Positions 62,023 to 64,000 of a DNA stretch of 64,000 nt are shown here, in pieces; position 1 is the first letter of the stretch, and each line of letters begins with the position of its first letter. The stretch lies in assembly GCF_004363695.1 (NCBI RefSeq), contig NZ_SNZC01000002.1, forward strand, positions 496,001-560,000. Direction: 5' to 3'. The position numbers and the translations under genes were made by a program. Below the pieces are notes generated by a model. It worked only from the letters and a program-made list of their open reading frames with translations, did not search any database and had not been told where the DNA came from. The DNA comes from Flavobacterium cheniae. Lineage in GTDB: Bacteria > Bacteroidota > Bacteroidia > Flavobacteriales > Flavobacteriaceae.

Positions 62023-62253
62023 TTATGTTTCTTTCACGGTAATTATGTGAACGGGACAAGCCTTTGCTGCTAATTCACAATTTTCAACAATGGTGTGGTC
62101 TGCCGATTTTAAAGTGTGAAAACCTTTGGCATCAACCGATTTTATTAAAACCGATTTTCCGTCTTTTTTTGACATTTGAAATTGGGCTGGCGCCATTTCT
62201 ACACAATAATTGCAACCAATGCATTTGTCTCTTTGAAGCGTAACAACAACCAT
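62023..62253 (-). CDS. 4Fe-4S ferredoxin
   Basis: The 76-residue protein has one [4Fe-4S] site: CIGCNYC gives Cys11, Cys14 and Cys17, and the fourth ligand is the Cys of KACPV near residue 65, with an additional Cys at NCELAAKAC. It carries single electrons in the cytoplasm. Its ATG overlaps the stop of the U32 gene by one base, so it is produced with the U32/TrhP-like enzyme and could supply it or its iron-sulfur centre with electrons. Confidence 0.92.
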   Translation of the reverse strand: MVVVTLQRDKCIGCNYCVEMAPAQFQMSKKDGKSVLIKSVDAKGFHTLKSADHTIVENCELAAKACPVHIITVKET

Positions 62254-63494
62254 TAGTTTTCTACAATTTTATACATTTTATCCGATAAACGAATGCGGAA
62301 CGGCACTTTTAAAGTACAACTATCTCCTTTGGTTGCTTTTTCAGAAGTAGCATCATTCACAAAAAAATCTTCTAAAATTAATTCTTGCGCTCCAGTTGAC
62401 GGACCGGTAATTAAAATTTTATCGCCTTTTTTAATATCGTAAGCTTCGATTTTGAATTCGGCTATGCTTGATTTTGGGAAATAATGCATTCCTTTTCCAA
62501 CGTATACTTTTTTCTGAGTTGCATTGGAACCGGGATTATCAGACCATTCGCCTAATTTTTGTCCCAAATAATAACCGCTCCAAAAACCACGATTGTAAAC
62601 AGTTGCCAAAGCTTCCATCCAAGTGTTGATTTTTTCTTTGGTAAACGTTCCTTCGTAATACGAATCGATAGCTTCACGATAGGTTTTGATAACCGTTGCT
62701 ACATAATCTGCAGCACGTCCACGACCTTCAATTTTTAAAACTTTTATTCCTGAATCGATTACTTGATCTAGAAAATCTAATGTACATAAATCTTTTGGCG
62801 ACATTAAATATTCGTTATCAACTTCAATTTCAAAACCAGATTCTTGGTCAATAACGGTATATTTTTTGCGACAATTTTGTTTGCAAGCACCCCGATTTGC
62901 CGATGAATTATGCGAATGTAAACTCAAATAACATTTTCCAGAAACCGCCATACACAAAGCGCCGTGACCAAAAATTTCAATTTCAACTAAATTACCGCTT
63001 GGACCTTTTACTTGTTCTTTTTCGATGTCTTCGGTGATTTTTTTTACTTGACGCAAACTCAACTCGCGAGACAATACAATCGTATCGGCAAACATTGCGT
63101 AAAATTTTACCGTTTCTATATTAGTCACATTCAATTGCGTAGAAATATGAACTTCGATTCCGATGGTTCTAGCCGTCATAATAACCGCTTGGTCGGATGC
63201 AATTACTGCCGTAATTCCTGCTTCTTTAGCTTTAGTCAAAAGTGTTTTTACAATCGATAAGTCGTGATCGTAGATAATCGTATTTAAAGTTAGATAGGTT
63301 CTAACGTTTTTTTCGTTGCAACGACGTGCAATTTCTGGCAAATCGTCTAAAACGAAATTTACTGTTGCTCGAGCACGCATATTTAGTTGTTCGACACCAA
63401 AATAAATGGAATCGCAACCATTATCTAAAGCCGCTTGCATAGATTCAAAATTTCCTGCAGGCGCCATTAATTCAATTCTTCCCGAAGTTGTCAT
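62253..63494 (-). CDS. U32 family (TrhP-like) tRNA hydroxylation protein
   Basis: The 413-residue protein is a U32 'collagenase-like' family member. It starts RIELMAPAGNFESMQAAL, keeps the U32 signature region GALCMAVSGKCYLS and RGACKQNCRKKY, whose four Cys match the iron-sulfur ligands of U32 proteins, and ends with a U32_C beta-barrel domain (about residues 330-413). Members of this type in E. coli and B. subtilis (TrhP) hydroxylate U34 of tRNAs with prephenate; other U32 proteins act on 23S rRNA or ubiquinone. The flanking TrhO-like gene favours the tRNA role. Its start overlaps the preceding stop (TAATG). Confidence 0.88.
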   Translation of the reverse strand: MTTSGRIELMAPAGNFESMQAALDNGCDSIYFGVEQLNMRARATVNFVLDDLPEIARRCNEKNVRTYLTLNTIIYDHDLSIVKTLLTKAKEAGITAVIASDQAVIMTARTIGIEVHISTQLNVTNIETVKFYAMFADTIVLSRELSLRQVKKITEDIEKEQVKGPSGNLVEIEIFGHGALCMAVSGKCYLSLHSHNSSANRGACKQNCRKKYTVIDQESGFEIEVDNEYLMSPKDLCTLDFLDQVIDSGIKVLKIEGRGRAADYVATVIKTYREAIDSYYEGTFTKEKINTWMEALATVYNRGFWSGYYLGQKLGEWSDNPGSNATQKKVYVGKGMHYFPKSSIAEFKIEAYDIKKGDKILITGPSTGAQELILEDFFVNDATSEKATKGDSCTLKVPFRIRLSDKMYKIVEN

Positions 63495-64000
63495 TAGCCA
63501 ATAATTTTAAATAATTTATCAGATAATCTTACTCGGAAAGGTACTTCAAAAGTTATTTTATCGCCAACTTTAGCTACTGAATTTTCAGTTCCATTTACCA
63601 ACATTTTTTCTAAAACTAATTCTTGGTTCCCAGTTGTTGGTCCTGAAATTAAAATTTTGTCGCCAACATTTAGTTCTTGATTTTCTATAACGAAAAGTCC
63701 CACTTGTGCTTTCACATAATAATGTTCGGCTTTACCAAGCAATACTTTTTTTACTTTTATCTTCTGGCGAATATCTTTCGTTTTTTCGGCAACAGCCAAA
63801 GGTTTATCCGACAATTCTCCTGAATGTTTGAATTTTAAATTCTCTGATTTTCCTTTTCGGAATACTTTATTACCTACTTGTTTTCCTCTACGAAGTTTAA
63901 CTTGTTCGGCTAATGGTAAATGTGTGATTTCTAAACATTCTGTAGAACAACAATTTTCCATTGCAGCTTGGCATTCGTCACATTGAATGAATAATAAGTG
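63494..64000 (-). CDS. C-terminus of TrhO-type rhodanese fused to a U32_C-like domain (5' end outside window)
   Basis: The frame stays open past the in-frame ATG at 63961 to the window edge. The first visible residues, HLLFIQCDECQAAMENCC, followed by LPLAEQVKLRRGKQVGNK, match the Cys-rich tail of TrhO (YceA) rhodanese-like proteins, which hydroxylate tRNA U34 with O2. The catalytic rhodanese domain must lie to the right. After a linker the last 85 residues form a second domain (VGDKILISGPTTGNQELVLE, VPFRVRLSDKLFKI) that is a close paralogue of the C-terminal domain of the adjacent U32 protein (KGDKILITGPSTGAQELILE, VPFRIRLSDKMYKI). TrhO in E. coli ends before such a domain. Confidence is good for the TrhO tail, high for the shared domain. 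Confidence 0.85.
   Translation of the reverse strand, partial: HLLFIQCDECQAAMENCCSTECLEITHLPLAEQVKLRRGKQVGNKVFRKGKSENLKFKHSGELSDKPLAVAEKTKDIRQKIKVKKVLLGKAEHYYVKAQVGLFVIENQELNVGDKILISGPTTGNQELVLEKMLVNGTENSVAKVGDKITFEVPFRVRLSDKLFKIIG

Overview
The window looks like a piece of a Flavobacterium-type chromosome (Bacteroidota, Flavobacteriaceae). Signs: strongly AT-rich DNA; secreted proteins whose signal peptides end in FSQ or AQ; a subtilisin with a type IX secretion (T9SS) C-terminal domain; the gliding lipoprotein GldH; promoters of the Bacteroidota form TTG-N18-21-TAnnTTTG; and densely packed genes separated by hairpin terminators. No rRNA, tRNA, CRISPR array, insertion sequence or prophage was recognised, and no gene-free stretch exceeds about 230 bases.

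Layout. (1) 1-2611: the N-terminal 870 residues of a secreted Asp-box beta-propeller protein, cut by the left edge. (2) 2745-14234: copper chaperone Sco1, then a metal-uptake region: feoA, feoB, a Ser-rich barrel-like protein, a FecA-like TonB receptor, a 42-residue FeoB-associated Cys-rich protein, a ZIP transporter with a DtxR/MntR repressor, and a divergent second TonB receptor translationally coupled to a lycopene cyclase. (3) 14337-20066: bacilliredoxin, Cys-rich lipoprotein, acyltransferase, acyl-ACP desaturase, HD hydrolase, glutamate dehydrogenase and enoyl-CoA hydratase. (4) 20077-42374: a heme-biosynthesis region. hemH and hemJ run leftward with a histidine kinase and the crotonase. 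hemA-hemC-ktrB-ktrA-hemD-hemE-GNAT-TPR-hemF run rightward, and hemB plus a cytochrome c lipoprotein follow. Together they cover glutamyl-tRNA to heme except hemL. Between hemH and the AraC/PchR-like regulator in front of hemA sits a six-gene array of small secreted proteins, which is two copies of a three-gene cassette. (5) 42382-56428: a two-component system, DUF1573 protein, Ogt, serine hydrolase, PolB-like exonuclease, T9SS subtilisin, SpmA-SpmB fusion, class I fumarase, small membrane proteins and an RlmI-type methyltransferase. (6) 56500-64000: a CoA transferase pair, PBP1A-gldH-ricT, and a coupled tRNA-hydroxylation operon (TrhO C-terminus, U32/TrhP-like enzyme, ferredoxin).

Most notable. 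First, the duplicated A-B-C cassette at 23368-28222: six proteins share a signal peptide and a GxGxNPQxxLHV head but have three different body types; I do not recognise it as a described system. Second, the right edge: the protein ending at 63494 is the C-terminus of a TrhO rhodanese fused to a domain that is a clear paralogue of the C-terminal domain of the adjacent U32 enzyme. This would physically link the O2-dependent and prephenate-dependent routes of tRNA U34 hydroxylation, with a ferredoxin in the same operon. Third, the leaders of three metal-uptake units share a TCTAAAT element near a DtxR/MntR gene.

All functions are inferred by reading the sequence and from recalled family features; no searches were run. 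Where an apparent reading frame begins at a TTG that lies inside a promoter or upstream of the signal peptide, the downstream ATG was chosen and this is stated.
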